64,000 nucleotides of DNA, taken from positions 124,001-188,000 of the forward strand of contig NZ_QZCF01000002.1 of NCBI RefSeq assembly GCF_003591485.1, read 5' to 3'. The first letter of the stretch is position 1. Every line of letters starts with the position of its first letter. Position numbers and translations under genes: made by a program. Below the pieces are notes generated by a model, which searched no databases, was not told the origin of the DNA, and worked only from the letters and a program-made list of their open reading frames with translations. Origin of the DNA: Paenibacillus sp. 1011MAR3C5. GTDB lineage: Bacteria; Bacillota; Bacilli; Paenibacillales; Paenibacillaceae. Positions 14,952-24,454 of this stretch are shown piece after piece.

Positions 14952-15788
14952 ATGCGCGTAATTGGAGCGCTATGGCTACGCAATGTACGATTATTTGCCC
15001 GGAACCGCGTTCAGCTTTTGTTGTTATTCATTATGCCGTTTTTTTATCTCTATCTGTTAAGCGCGATTTTTGAAAGCACCTCCGTCAGCCAGCCGATTCC
15101 GTATGTGCTCGCAGGGATTGTTATTATCGTTGTTTTCCAGACCTCGCTGAATATCGCTACGTCGACCATTGAGGATATCGTATCCGGCTATATGAAGGAA
15201 GTGCTCGTAAGCCCTGTACGCCGCATAGCGATTGTTATCGGACAGATCTTGTCCTCGACGACCGTTGCCGTCTTCCAGGCGTGTATGATTCTCGCTGTCG
15301 GTTATGCGCTTGGATTGACTTATACGACCATTGTGACACCGATTGCGATCATTGGGTTTATTGTGCTAGTCGGCCTCGTCTTCTCTTCCTTCGGATTATG
15401 GCTGGCGGCTTCGGTGAAAAACTCGCAAACGTTCCAGATCGTATCGGTAGCGGTCACGACGCCGATTACGTTCCTGTGCGGCGTATATGTACCGCTTAGC
15501 CTGCTGCCGGAAGGCTTGCAGATCGCCGCCTTGCTTAATCCGATGACGTATGCCGCAGCCTTCTTCCGGGCGCTTAGCCTGGAGAAGCTTTCACTGCCGG
15601 CCGATGAACTGGTCGCTGAACAGCTTGCGTTCCGATTTCATGATGTGCTGATTACGCCTGTGACCGGCCTTGTCATTCTAGCCGCTTTCGGAATCGTATG
15701 CGTCCTGCTGTCGGCCGCTGCATTTGTCAGAGTGGACTTCTCTGCTATGAACCGTTCTGCCATGCAGAAGGACGTATTTCAGCAATAA
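14952..15788 (+). CDS. ABC-2 type permease (DrrB-like)
   Basis: 278 residues with six hydrophobic helices and the ABC-2 hallmark near the end of helix 5: FLCGVYVPLSLLPEGLQIAA followed by LNPMTYAAAFFRAL. Residues NIATSTIEDIVSGYMKEVLV form the conserved cytoplasmic coupling segment. It partners with the ATPase encoded just before it to export drugs or lipids. The start lies 8 bases after GGGGGT. Confidence 0.88.
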   Translation: MRVIGALWLRNVRLFARNRVQLLLLFIMPFFYLYLLSAIFESTSVSQPIPYVLAGIVIIVVFQTSLNIATSTIEDIVSGYMKEVLVSPVRRIAIVIGQILSSTTVAVFQACMILAVGYALGLTYTTIVTPIAIIGFIVLVGLVFSSFGLWLAASVKNSQTFQIVSVAVTTPITFLCGVYVPLSLLPEGLQIAALLNPMTYAAAFFRALSLEKLSLPADELVAEQLAFRFHDVLITPVTGLVILAAFGIVCVLLSAAAFVRVDFSAMNRSAMQKDVFQQ

Positions 15789-15832
15789 GTTAACGGAGCG
15801 CCAGTCCTAACGAAAGGAGCTATACCTATACA

Positions 15833-18172
15833 ATGCTGATCCAGATGCTGCGGAGAGATTTTCGCAGGAAAAAGAGTATTTCCATCGCACTATTTATTTT
15901 TATCTCCATCTCCGCATTGCTGGTCGCCAGCGGCTCCAATATGCTCATGGAATTGACACAATCGCTGAACGCTCTATTCAAGCAATCGAAGGCTCCGCAT
16001 TTTGTCCAGATGCATGCGGGCAGCCTGGATGAAGCCGAGGTTCATCGCTTTGCATCGGCTCATGACCTCGTCGAGGAGCATCAGATTGCGGCAATGGTGA
16101 ACGTCGACGGCAGCCATCTCTACATCGATCATGGCGGGAGCTCGGAAGAAAATAGCGTCATGGACCATTATTTCGTCAAGCAGAACCAGTCGTTCGACCT
16201 GCTGCTGAATGTCAACAACGAGCCAATTCAGGTGGCAAAAGGCGAAATTGCCGTGCCCGTGTATTATAAGCAGCTTAAGGACGTCAACATCGGCGACAAA
16301 ATCAAACTGTCCGATGGCGGATATGAGACGGAATGGACCGTTGCCGGTTTTGTCCGTGATGCGCAAATGAATGCATCGATCGTCCATTCCAAACGTTTTG
16401 TCCTCCACCCGTCGGATTGGGATGCGCTTAGACAGCGTACGGGGGAGATGGAATATTTGATCGAGTTCCGACTGAAGGACCAGGGGATGCTGCAGCAGTT
16501 CCGCCAGGATTATCAAGCCGCTATGATGCCAAGCAAAGGTCCAAGCGTGGATGATTCGCTGTTCAAGACGCTGAACGCGCTAACGGACGGCATCTTGGCG
16601 GCGGTCATTATTTTAGTAAGCCTGCTGCTCAGCTTGGTCGCGATCTTATGTCTCCGATATACCCTTCTTGCGGCGATGGAGGAGGACTACCGGGAGATCG
16701 GCATTATGAAGGCAATCGGAATCCGTACTCGCACCATTAAAAGGATGTATATGCTGAAATATGCCGTAATGGCTGTCTTGGCAACGATAGTCGGCTATGT
16801 TGCATCATGGGGAGTAAATGCAGTCTTTACCTCTAATATTACGCTATATCTTGGTTCAGCGCCGAAGACACTGCTGCTGTATGCCGTTCCGCTCGCCTCA
16901 TCTGCGCTGATCTGCGCCATCGTCATCGGCTGCTGCAAGCTAACGCTGAGATCCTTTGACCGGATTAGCGCTGTAGAGGCGCTCAGAGCAGGGACACTCG
17001 GAGAAACGCGCCATCACAGGAAGGCGCCGGTGCTCCATCGCAACAGATGGCTATCTGTGCCGATCTTTCTCGGTATGAGGGATGTGCTGTCGCGCTTCAA
17101 GATGTATCGGTTGCTGCTCGCCGTCTTCATCATCAGCACATGCATCATGATTATTCCGGTCAATCTGCTTAATACGTTCAAGTCGCCAAGCTTCAATACG
17201 TATATGGGCATCGAACGCAGCGATCTGCGCATCGACATGCAATATTCGGACGGGATTGCTGAAGAGTTCGGACGGGTATCGAACGCTCTGAAAGAAGATG
17301 CTGATGTGGCGCGATTCTCCCCGATCTTCGTAAGCGCGTTCCACTATGTCAACAGCGATGGCGTACTGGAGGAAATGATGGTCGAGACCGGCGATTTCTC
17401 CATCTTCCCGCTGGAATATGCGCAAGGTGCCGCACCGGTAAGAGAGAACGAGATTGCGCTATCTTATTTGAACGGCAAAGATCTAGGCAAAAAAGTCGGG
17501 GACCGCATTCACTTATTCGTGGACGGAATAGAAAGAGAGATGACCGTCAGCGGCATCTACCAGGATGTAACCAACGGCGGACGTACGGCGAAGGCAGCGC
17601 TACCGTTCTTGCCGAAGGATGTGATCCGCTACGAGGTGAGCGTAGACCTGAAGGATGGCGTCCCTGTCCGCGACAAGCAGGAGCAATACGCCAAGTCCTT
17701 CTACCCGGCGAAAGTAACCGATCTGGCGGGTTACCTGTCTCAGACGCTGGGCAATACCATTGATCAACTGGGGCTGCTGACGGCTGTTGCCGTCGTCATC
17801 TCGCTGCTAATTGCTATCTTGATTACAGCGCTGTTCCTCCATATGGCGGTCGCCAAGGACGCCGCTCAGATCGCTATTATGCGGAGCATCGGCTTCTCGC
17901 TGCCAGCCATTCGCATCCAATACTTGACGAGAGCGCTGCTCGTACTCGGTATCGGTATTGTACTCGGCACGATCGTCTCCAATACGGCGGGGCAAAGCCT
18001 GGCAAGCTTGATACTGTCCTTTATGGGAGCTTCGAGTATTCAGTTTGTCATCAATCCAGTGCAAGCCTATGCCGGCTTTCCGATGATTCTAATGGCGGTT
18101 GTAGCAATTACGACGCTGCTAAGCATCGCCTCTATTAAAAAGACGAATATAACGGAATGGAATGCGGGATAG
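15833..18172 (+). CDS. FtsX/MacB-type ABC permease (two FtsX domains)
   Basis: 779 residues. N-terminal membrane helix (ISIALFIFISISALLVASGS), a 200-residue extracellular MacB-like core, three helices of the first FtsX domain with EEDYREIGIMKAIGIRTRTI, a second extracellular region, and a final FtsX domain with KDAAQIAIMRSIGFSLPAIR. This is the layout of peptide-resistance exporters (BceB-like, MacB-like) and lipoprotein-release permeases. AAAGGAG is 13 bases before the ATG, rather far. It pairs with the ATPase gene next to it and is co-transcribed with the DrrAB-like pair. Confidence 0.88.
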   Translation: MLIQMLRRDFRRKKSISIALFIFISISALLVASGSNMLMELTQSLNALFKQSKAPHFVQMHAGSLDEAEVHRFASAHDLVEEHQIAAMVNVDGSHLYIDHGGSSEENSVMDHYFVKQNQSFDLLLNVNNEPIQVAKGEIAVPVYYKQLKDVNIGDKIKLSDGGYETEWTVAGFVRDAQMNASIVHSKRFVLHPSDWDALRQRTGEMEYLIEFRLKDQGMLQQFRQDYQAAMMPSKGPSVDDSLFKTLNALTDGILAAVIILVSLLLSLVAILCLRYTLLAAMEEDYREIGIMKAIGIRTRTIKRMYMLKYAVMAVLATIVGYVASWGVNAVFTSNITLYLGSAPKTLLLYAVPLASSALICAIVIGCCKLTLRSFDRISAVEALRAGTLGETRHHRKAPVLHRNRWLSVPIFLGMRDVLSRFKMYRLLLAVFIISTCIMIIPVNLLNTFKSPSFNTYMGIERSDLRIDMQYSDGIAEEFGRVSNALKEDADVARFSPIFVSAFHYVNSDGVLEEMMVETGDFSIFPLEYAQGAAPVRENEIALSYLNGKDLGKKVGDRIHLFVDGIEREMTVSGIYQDVTNGGRTAKAALPFLPKDVIRYEVSVDLKDGVPVRDKQEQYAKSFYPAKVTDLAGYLSQTLGNTIDQLGLLTAVAVVISLLIAILITALFLHMAVAKDAAQIAIMRSIGFSLPAIRIQYLTRALLVLGIGIVLGTIVSNTAGQSLASLILSFMGASSIQFVINPVQAYAGFPMILMAVVAITTLLSIASIKKTNITEWNAG

Positions 18173-18188
18173 AGAGGGGAGAATCTGC

Positions 18189-18956
18189 GTGGAAGTCTTA
18201 TTGGAATCCAGAGCGCTTAGCAAAATCTTCACATCGGGGAATGCGCAGGAGCATCAAGTGCTCAAGGATATCGATCTGCAAATTCGGAAAGGCGAATTCG
18301 TGGCGGTAATGGGACCGTCGGGATCGGGCAAGTCTACACTCCTGTACAATATTAGCGGGATGGACCAAGCGAGCGGAGGGAGCGTTACGTTCGGCGGCAA
18401 GGAATTAACGGGCATGTCTGAGCAAGAGCTGTCCGATCTCCGTCTCACCCGTATGGGGTTTATCTTTCAACAGATTCATTTGCTCAAAAATTTGACCATA
18501 CTGGACAACATTATATTGACCGCTTATATGGCAAAGAGACAGGGCAGAAAGCAGCTGAACGACAGAGCGATGTCGTTAATGAAGAAGTCCGGCATCGACC
18601 AGCTGGCGGGTCATGATATTACCCAGGCGTCGGGAGGACAGCTGCAGCGCGTCGCGATCTGCAGGGCGCTCATTAATCAGCCCGACATGATTTTCGGCGA
18701 CGAGCCAACGGGTGCGCTTAACTCGAAGTCGGCAGGAGAAATTATGGAGCTGCTCGCGGATATTAACCGCTCAGGCACGACGATTCTGCTGGTGACACAT
18801 GATGTGAAGATCGCGGCCAAGACGGACCGCATCTTATTCATGATGGACGGCAGCTTGGTAGCGGAGAAAGAGCTAGGGAAATACCGCAAGGAGCAAGATG
18901 ATATAAAGGCGAGAGAAGAAAGGCTGTCCAGCTGGCTTGCGGGATTAGGCTTTTAG
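18189..18956 (+). CDS. ABC transporter ATP-binding protein (MacB/LolD/BceA type)
   Basis: 255 residues: Walker A GPSGSGKST, Q-loop FIFQQIHLLKNLTILDN, signature ASGGQLQRVAICRALINQP, Walker B MIFGDEPTGALNSK and switch LLVTHDVKIA. This is the compact ATPase type that works with FtsX-domain permeases. GTG 18189 is favoured (GGGGAG 7 bases upstream); the ATG at 18162 lies inside the permease gene without a ribosome site. Last gene of the TetR-controlled operon; a terminator follows at 19034. Confidence 0.9.
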   Translation: MEVLLESRALSKIFTSGNAQEHQVLKDIDLQIRKGEFVAVMGPSGSGKSTLLYNISGMDQASGGSVTFGGKELTGMSEQELSDLRLTRMGFIFQQIHLLKNLTILDNIILTAYMAKRQGRKQLNDRAMSLMKKSGIDQLAGHDITQASGGQLQRVAICRALINQPDMIFGDEPTGALNSKSAGEIMELLADINRSGTTILLVTHDVKIAAKTDRILFMMDGSLVAEKELGKYRKEQDDIKAREERLSSWLAGLGF

Positions 18957-19033
18957 GCAGAGCTGATATGGATGGAAAGCAGCAAGACGCCATGTTAGGG
19001 GAAATGGTGGTATATGCGCCAAATAGATGACTT

Positions 19034-19065
19034 ACGCGGCAGCCGGAGAGCTGCCGCGTTTTCTT
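19034..19065. terminator. Terminator between convergent genes
   Basis: Ten-base-pair stem ACGCGGCAGC/GCTGCCGCGT with a 6-base loop and TTTTCTT on the plus side. It ends the ABC operon and borders the stop of the ThuA-like gene on the other strand. Confidence 0.8.
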
Positions 19066-19711
19066 ATGACAGCAGACTCGCATCAGCCACCCAGCGCATG
19101 CTGTTCAGCATTAATTGCCGGTACGGGTCTGGCAAGAAAGATGGCGCGCAATGTCCCGGCTGCAAATAGACCAGCTTGCCCAAGCCGTAGCGATGCTCCC
19201 AGCCAGCGGGATAACGGCTGCCTTCAAATTCATATTCCAGAAATACATTTCGGGGAGAGGACGCATCGAACTCGAACATATAGGGTTCCTCATCCACCGT
19301 GAAGCAGCGGACGCCATCAAGCAAAGGATGATCCTCTTGCACGGGCAGGTAGGTTAGCGGCTGATAAGGAGGATGGCCTGTGAAGTGCGCTCCGATCAGC
19401 CCCGCGAGCTCATGGCTGGCCTGAAGCGAGATGCCGTTATGGATGACGAGCAGCCCGCCGCCGCCCGCAACGAATCGGAGCAGCCCCGCAACTTGTCCGG
19501 CATCAAGCGTCCTCTTCCAGCAATCCGTATAGGAGACAACAGCCGCGTATCCATCCTGCTCCAGAGTCTTCAACTTATCGTAATCCTCCGTTGTGACCAG
19601 CTCGAATCCGTCTGATGCAATGGCTTGAAGCTGCTGGCGCGCAGGCTCCAGCGGATGCCAAGTGCTGTGGACATTATCTCCGATTAACAATAGCTTGGAT
19701 GGCGTTGTCAT
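19064..19711 (-). CDS. ThuA-like (glutamine-amidotransferase-fold) protein
   Basis: 215 residues of the trehalose-utilisation ThuA family, a class I amidotransferase-like fold without the usual catalytic Cys. Typical text: LRFVAGGGGLLVIHNGIS at the nucleophile-elbow position, LIGAHFTGHPPYQP, HPLLDGVRCFTVDEEPYMFE and GLGKLVYLQPGH near the end. Relatives are linked to sugar or disaccharide metabolism, but the reaction is uncertain. AAAGGAG precedes the start. It is followed on the same strand by a terminator-separated ABC operon end and preceded by a helix-hairpin-helix gene read after... the latter lies upstream of it at 19738-19956, 26 bases away, so both may share a transcript. Confidence 0.8.
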   Translation of the reverse strand: MTTPSKLLLIGDNVHSTWHPLEPARQQLQAIASDGFELVTTEDYDKLKTLEQDGYAAVVSYTDCWKRTLDAGQVAGLLRFVAGGGGLLVIHNGISLQASHELAGLIGAHFTGHPPYQPLTYLPVQEDHPLLDGVRCFTVDEEPYMFEFDASSPRNVFLEYEFEGSRYPAGWEHRYGLGKLVYLQPGHCAPSFLPDPYRQLMLNSMRWVADASLLS

Positions 19712-19737
19712 ATGGAGTGCTCCTTTTTTATACTTGC

Positions 19738-19956
19738 TTATGATTTTTTGGCAAAAGACAGTCCTCTTTCTTGGAGCGCTTCTCTCAGCATTCGAATGCC
19801 TTTAGGGCCCATGCCGTGCAGCTTCAATAATTCTGCTTCGGTCACCTCGGTAAATTGCTCCAGCTTATAATACCCGGCCAGATCAAGGGCTTGATTAGCG
19901 GGCTTGCTGATATTAGGCAGTTCGCTTTCAGGTTTGGAATTGACGGACATGATCAT
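19738..19956 (-). CDS. Small helix-hairpin-helix protein
   Basis: 72 residues (70 if the second ATG at 19950 is used). The sequence SKPANQALDLAGYYKLEQF with ELLKLHGMGPKGIRMLREAL and a GLSF ending is a single HhH unit like that of RNA polymerase alpha C-terminal and related small DNA-binding proteins common in Bacilli. It may bind DNA non-specifically or be an adaptor; the role is unknown. AAAGGAG lies 4 bases before ATG 19956 and 10 before ATG 19950, so the start is ambiguous. It reads toward the ThuA-like gene. Confidence 0.7.
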   Translation of the reverse strand: MIMSVNSKPESELPNISKPANQALDLAGYYKLEQFTEVTEAELLKLHGMGPKGIRMLREALQERGLSFAKKS

Positions 19957-20066
19957 ATAGCTCCTTTCGATAGAATCATACGCTTTCATTCTAAGTATAG
20001 CCTGCCAGCGTTCTTCCCGAACATACAAAAAACACGCCCGATGGGCGTGTTTTTTGTATGTAGCCG

Positions 20067-21917
20067 TTAGCCGGAGCGTTTGAACTGGCTGTTGTATAGC
20101 TCATAGTAATAGCCTTGGCGCTCCAGCAGCTCGTCATGCGAGCCCTGCTCGGCAATGCCGCCGTCACGGATGACGAGAATCCGGTCGGCTTCACGGATCG
20201 TGCTGAGCCGGTGCGCAATGACAAAGCTGGTTCGGCCCTCCATCAGCTTGCGCATTGCAGATTGAATATGCATCTCCGTGCGCGTATCGATGCTGCTCGT
20301 CGCTTCATCCAGAATGAGGATGGTGGGATCGGCAAGCACGGCGCGGGCGATCGTAAGCAGCTGGCGCTGTCCCTGGCTGAGATTGCCCCCCCCGGAGGCC
20401 AGCACCGTATCATAGCCTTGCGGCAGCTTTCGGATGAAGCTATGGGCATTGGCCAGCCTGGCAGCCGCTTCAATCTCCGCATCGGTCGCATCCAGCCTGC
20501 CGTAGCGGAGATTCTCCCGAATCGTATCGGAGAATACATAGGCATCCTGCAGGACAATGCCGAGCTTGCTGCGCAGATCGTCCTTGTCAAGCTCATTAAT
20601 AGCTATACCGTCAATCGTGATGCGGCCCGAATCGATGTCATAGAAGCGGGTCAACAGGTTGATGATGGTTGTTTTTCCGGCGCCCGTAGGACCGACTAGC
20701 GCAATCATCTCGCCCGGTTTTGCTGTCAAAGAGACATTGTTCAATATCTGGGAGTCTGCCTTGTAGCTGAACGCAACGTTATGGAACTCGACCTCGCCTT
20801 TCAGCTCGCCCAATAACTTCGTTGATGGCGTTCCTTCATATTCGGTGGCAGTGTCGATTGTCTCGAAGACGCGTTCGGCACCGGCTACGGCCGACTGGAC
20901 GAGATTGAACTGGTTGGCCAGATCGCTGAGCGGACGCTGGAATTGCTTGGAATAGTTCAAGAATGCCACGACGACGCCGACTGACGTCCAGTCGCGGAAG
21001 GCCATCCAGCCGCCTACCGCCGCAATTAGCGCAAAGCTGGTATTATTCAGCATGTTCATGACCGGACCTACTGTACCGGAATAGATCTGAGCCCGTATGC
21101 TGGCCGCTGTCAGCTTGCGGTTGATCGCTCCGAATTGCGATTCGGCATATGGTTCCCGGCGATAGATCTGGATGACTTTTTGACCGGAGACTGTCTCTTC
21201 GATGAAGCCGTTCAACTCGCCCAAACTGGCCTGCTGCTTGCTGAAGTGCTTCCTTGTGCGGGAAGCGACTGTTTTCGTAAATAGAATCACAAGCGGAATC
21301 GTGACCATACTGAGCAGCGTCAGCCACACATTCAGGTATAGCATGATGGCAAGCGATCCGGCCAGGGACAGGACGCTTGCAATCAGCTGCGTGACGCTTT
21401 GGTTCAAGGTGCCGGATACGTTCTCGATATCATTGGTCGTCCGGCTCATCAGCTCGCCGTGCGTTTTCCCGTCGAAGAATCGGAGCGGCAGAAGCTGGAG
21501 TCTCGCGAACAGATCACGCCGCATCGCTTGGATCGACTGTTGTGATACTTTCACCATCACATGCTGCTGCAGCCAGGAGGATAATACAGCTCCAGCATAG
21601 ATGGCCAGCAGCACAGCCCCAAGACGGAGCAGTCCGTCATAGCGGCCGGGAATGATATAAGCGTCGACGGCATGTCCTAGCATGTAAGGCGCGATTAGCG
21701 ATAATAGTGTTGTGATGAATGTGAGCAGCAGTACGGCGATAAGGCCGCGCCGATAGACACGGATATAAGTCCAAATGCGGCGAATCGTCTCCCTGGCATG
21801 CTTCGGCTTTGCTTTCGGAGCAGGCATGCCGCCGCGCGCGCCGCCGCTGCGCATGGAGAGATCGGGCGCTTCTACGTTCGTGGATTTGCCGCTGCCATTG
21901 GGGTTAGCCATAGACAT
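20067..21917 (-). CDS. ABC exporter subunit (fused membrane-ATPase), second of a heterodimer
   Basis: 616 residues: a hydrophilic N-terminal extension of about 50 residues, six membrane helices (LIAVLLLTFITTLLSLIAPY onward), then an ATPase with Walker A GPTGAGKTT, signature LSQGQRQLLTIARA, Walker B ILILDEATSSIDTRTE and H-loop VIAHRLSTIREAD. The Glu after the Walker B Asp is present, so this is the catalytically competent half; family partner is the next-upstream gene (BmrC/D, YfiB/C type). AAGGAGG precedes ATG 21917; ATG 21911 is also possible. It overlaps the upstream stop by 14 bases. Confidence 0.9.
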   Translation of the reverse strand: MSMANPNGSGKSTNVEAPDLSMRSGGARGGMPAPKAKPKHARETIRRIWTYIRVYRRGLIAVLLLTFITTLLSLIAPYMLGHAVDAYIIPGRYDGLLRLGAVLLAIYAGAVLSSWLQQHVMVKVSQQSIQAMRRDLFARLQLLPLRFFDGKTHGELMSRTTNDIENVSGTLNQSVTQLIASVLSLAGSLAIMLYLNVWLTLLSMVTIPLVILFTKTVASRTRKHFSKQQASLGELNGFIEETVSGQKVIQIYRREPYAESQFGAINRKLTAASIRAQIYSGTVGPVMNMLNNTSFALIAAVGGWMAFRDWTSVGVVVAFLNYSKQFQRPLSDLANQFNLVQSAVAGAERVFETIDTATEYEGTPSTKLLGELKGEVEFHNVAFSYKADSQILNNVSLTAKPGEMIALVGPTGAGKTTIINLLTRFYDIDSGRITIDGIAINELDKDDLRSKLGIVLQDAYVFSDTIRENLRYGRLDATDAEIEAAARLANAHSFIRKLPQGYDTVLASGGGNLSQGQRQLLTIARAVLADPTILILDEATSSIDTRTEMHIQSAMRKLMEGRTSFVIAHRLSTIREADRILVIRDGGIAEQGSHDELLERQGYYYELYNSQFKRSG

Positions 21918-23640
21918 GCCCCTCCTTTCCATGCTGCGACCGGTAAATATCCTGATAGAGCTCGCAGTTCGCCAACAGTTGTTCGTGGGTGCCTTGGGCG
22001 ATCAGTCTTCCTTCATCCATCACAAGGATGTTGTCGGCATCGATGACGGAGGAGATCCGCTGAGCGATCATCATTGTCGTGCGTCCTTGCATTAGCTGTG
22101 ACAAAGCCGCTTGAAGGCGCGATTCCGTTCCCATATCAATGGCGCTGGTACTGTCATCGAGGATGAGGATGCCCGGCTGCTGGATGAGGGCACGAGCGAT
22201 GGACAGCCGCTGCTTCTGGCCGCCGGACAGATTAATGCCGCGCTGGCCCAGCGGCGTATCGTAGCCACCCTTCATCGCGGCGATAAATTCATGCGCCTGG
22301 GCAGCCTTAGCCGCAGCTATTACTTCTTCGTCCGAGGCGTCCGGCTTGCCGAAGCGGATATTGTCCCGAATCGTGCCTGTGAACAGAATAGATTCCTGTA
22401 GAACAATGCCGATGCGCTGGCGGAGCGAACCAAGCTCGTAATCCCTCACATCGGTGCCATCGACCAGCACGCGTCCTTGCGTCGCATCGTACAGGCGAGG
22501 GATCAGGTTGACGAGCGATGACTTGCCCGCGCCGGTCGCGCCAATGATGGCGATTTTCTGTCCCGGTTGGACCGTGAAGCTTATATCACGTAGGACCTCT
22601 TGTCCGGATACCTGCCCATAAGCAAAAGTGACGCAATCGAAGGAGACCTCGCCTCGCGAGCTGCGGACTTCCTTGGGATGATCTGCGCTTCGGATATCCG
22701 ATTCCGTCGCCATAACCTCTCGAATCCGATCGGCGGATACTTTGGCGCTGGAGAACCGGACGAGCATCATTGCAACGGAGGAGACGGCGAACAGCACTTG
22801 GGTGACATAGTTGATAAACGCCACAAGCTGGCCGACCTCGAATGATCCGTTGATCGCATCCTTCCCGCCAAGCATGAGTACGGCAACGATAGATACGTTC
22901 AGAATCATAGTCAGGACCGGCATATTGACTGCAACGAGCCGTTGCGCTTTCATGCCGACTTGCGTGTAATCCTCATTCGCCCGGTCAAAGCGCTTGTTCT
23001 CGTAATCCTTACGGACAAAAGCCTTCGACACCCGAATACCGGCAAAGTTCTCTTGCAGCACCGTATTGAGCTTGTCCATCATCCGCTGGACCTTAGAGAA
23101 GAGCGGCAGCGTCGCGCGGATCAGCAGGAACATGACGATGAACAGAAGCGGTACGGCAATCGCCAATATAATGGCCAGCTTAGGGCTGATCATGACAGCC
23201 ATTACGATACTGCCTATCGCCAGCAGCGGAGAGCGCACGAAGATGCGCAGCAGCATCTGAACCATCGTCTGCAGCTGCACGATATCCCCGGTCAGCCTTG
23301 TAACGAGCGATCCGGTTCCAATCTCGTCCAGATTGCGGAAGGAGTAGGTCTGTACCTTGCGGAACACATCCTGCCGAAGATCCGCACCAAATCGTTGCGC
23401 GGCAATCGAGGAGAATACGGTGCAGCCAAAGCCTCCGATGAGGCCGACCAAAGCGGCGCCAAGCATAATGAGGCCGGTATCGCGAATATGGTTCAGATCG
23501 CCTTGCATCACGCCTTTATCGACAATGCTTGCCATCAGGAACGGCTGCAGAAGGTCCATACATACCTCAAGCAGCATCAGCAGCGGCGCCAGCAGGACGT
23601 AGATCCAGTGCGCGCGCAAATAAGAAAATAACTTAATCAT
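21904..23640 (-). CDS. ABC exporter subunit (fused membrane-ATPase), first of a heterodimer
   Basis: 578 residues: six membrane helices, then an ATPase with Walker A GATGAGKSS, signature LSGGQKQRLSIARA, Walker B ILILDDSTSAIDMGTE and H-loop MIAQRISSVIDADN. The catalytic Glu is Asp (DDSTS) and the switch His is Gln (AQRIS), the signs of the degenerate half of a heterodimeric multidrug exporter, complementary to the next gene. AGAGGTG precedes the ATG. It starts 13 bases after the MarR stop and is under the same promoter. Confidence 0.92.
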   Translation of the reverse strand: MIKLFSYLRAHWIYVLLAPLLMLLEVCMDLLQPFLMASIVDKGVMQGDLNHIRDTGLIMLGAALVGLIGGFGCTVFSSIAAQRFGADLRQDVFRKVQTYSFRNLDEIGTGSLVTRLTGDIVQLQTMVQMLLRIFVRSPLLAIGSIVMAVMISPKLAIILAIAVPLLFIVMFLLIRATLPLFSKVQRMMDKLNTVLQENFAGIRVSKAFVRKDYENKRFDRANEDYTQVGMKAQRLVAVNMPVLTMILNVSIVAVLMLGGKDAINGSFEVGQLVAFINYVTQVLFAVSSVAMMLVRFSSAKVSADRIREVMATESDIRSADHPKEVRSSRGEVSFDCVTFAYGQVSGQEVLRDISFTVQPGQKIAIIGATGAGKSSLVNLIPRLYDATQGRVLVDGTDVRDYELGSLRQRIGIVLQESILFTGTIRDNIRFGKPDASDEEVIAAAKAAQAHEFIAAMKGGYDTPLGQRGINLSGGQKQRLSIARALIQQPGILILDDSTSAIDMGTESRLQAALSQLMQGRTTMMIAQRISSVIDADNILVMDEGRLIAQGTHEQLLANCELYQDIYRSQHGKEGHVYG

Positions 23641-23653
23641 GGTGACACCTCTG

Positions 23654-24127
23654 TCAATCTTCTTTATCTGTTAATTTCGACGGAGCACCCTGCGGCAAGT
23701 AGGCAATATTGTCCCTCACCCGCATCAGAAAGCTGCGGAATAACGCTTCTTCCTCATTGGTAAACTGCTGCAGCGCCTGATGCTCCAGCCTGTCGAGCGT
23801 CTCCCGTACGAGCGATACCGTCTCAAAGCCCTTTTCGGTCAAATAAATACGGGATACCCGCAGGTCGGAGGGGTCTGCTTCACGCCGGACCAAGCCGTTT
23901 TTCACCATGCGGTTCAGCATGACGGTTAGCGTTGCGGGCTTGATCTCGAGCTTGCGCGCAAGCTCGTTCTGGCTTTGTCCGCCTTCCCGGGCCAGCGCCA
24001 GCATGAGCGGAGGCTGCCCGGGATATACCTCATGCTCGTTCAGCTCCAGGTGAACGTGGTGGTGATGTCTCCTGACGATATGGGACATCATCCGTGTAAT
24101 CGGTTTGTTGCGATGGGGAGAGGTCAT
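23654..24127 (-). CDS. MarR-family repressor of the ABC exporter operon
   Basis: 157 residues. The winged helix is LALAREGGQSQNELARKLEI then KPATLTVMLNRMVKNGLVRR with the wing EADPSDLRVSRIYLTEKG, typical MarR. The start region carries a His-rich stretch (IVRRHHHHVHLELNEHE) that could bind a metal, an uncommon addition. GGAGG precedes the ATG by 9 bases. The promoter just upstream has a palindrome (24146-24167), and the two exporter genes follow in the same operon, so it likely controls its own operon. Confidence 0.88.
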   Translation of the reverse strand: MTSPHRNKPITRMMSHIVRRHHHHVHLELNEHEVYPGQPPLMLALAREGGQSQNELARKLEIKPATLTVMLNRMVKNGLVRREADPSDLRVSRIYLTEKGFETVSLVRETLDRLEHQALQQFTNEEEALFRSFLMRVRDNIAYLPQGAPSKLTDKED

Positions 24128-24145
24128 ATCCAGCGCCTCCGTTCA

Positions 24146-24196
24146 ATTAGTTAGCCGGCTAATCAATAGCATAGCCGGGCATCCGTTTCTTGTCAA
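24146..24196 (-). promoter_or_regulatory. MarR operon promoter with palindromic operator
   Basis: On the minus strand, TTGACA (24196-24191) and TATGCT (24173-24168) are 17 bases apart. Immediately after the -10 lies the perfect palindrome TTAGCCGGCTAA (24151-24162), with further outer symmetry ATT...AAT to 24146-24167. It covers the transcription start. The core AGCCGGC recurs at 24330-24336 near the AraC gene. The rest of the 327-base gap 24128-24454 shows no gene. Confidence 0.75.
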
Positions 24197-24454
24197 AAGA
24201 TAGTTAAATGTGCCGGGCTACAGCGTGTCCAAGGGGGCGGTCAATACATTAGCTCCTATGCTGGCCCAGCATCTGGAGGCTCGCGCCTGTAAGCGAAAGT
24301 TGGCTGACATAGGCAGGAGTTATAAGGATAGCCGGCCAATATAAAGGAAAGACAAATACGGTGAGAAGCTACCCTGCCGAACCTGACCCTGAAACGTCGG
24401 GCCGGCAGAAGCGGCGCATGCTAATCTGAGAATGAAAGGAGGCGGTGAGCGGAT

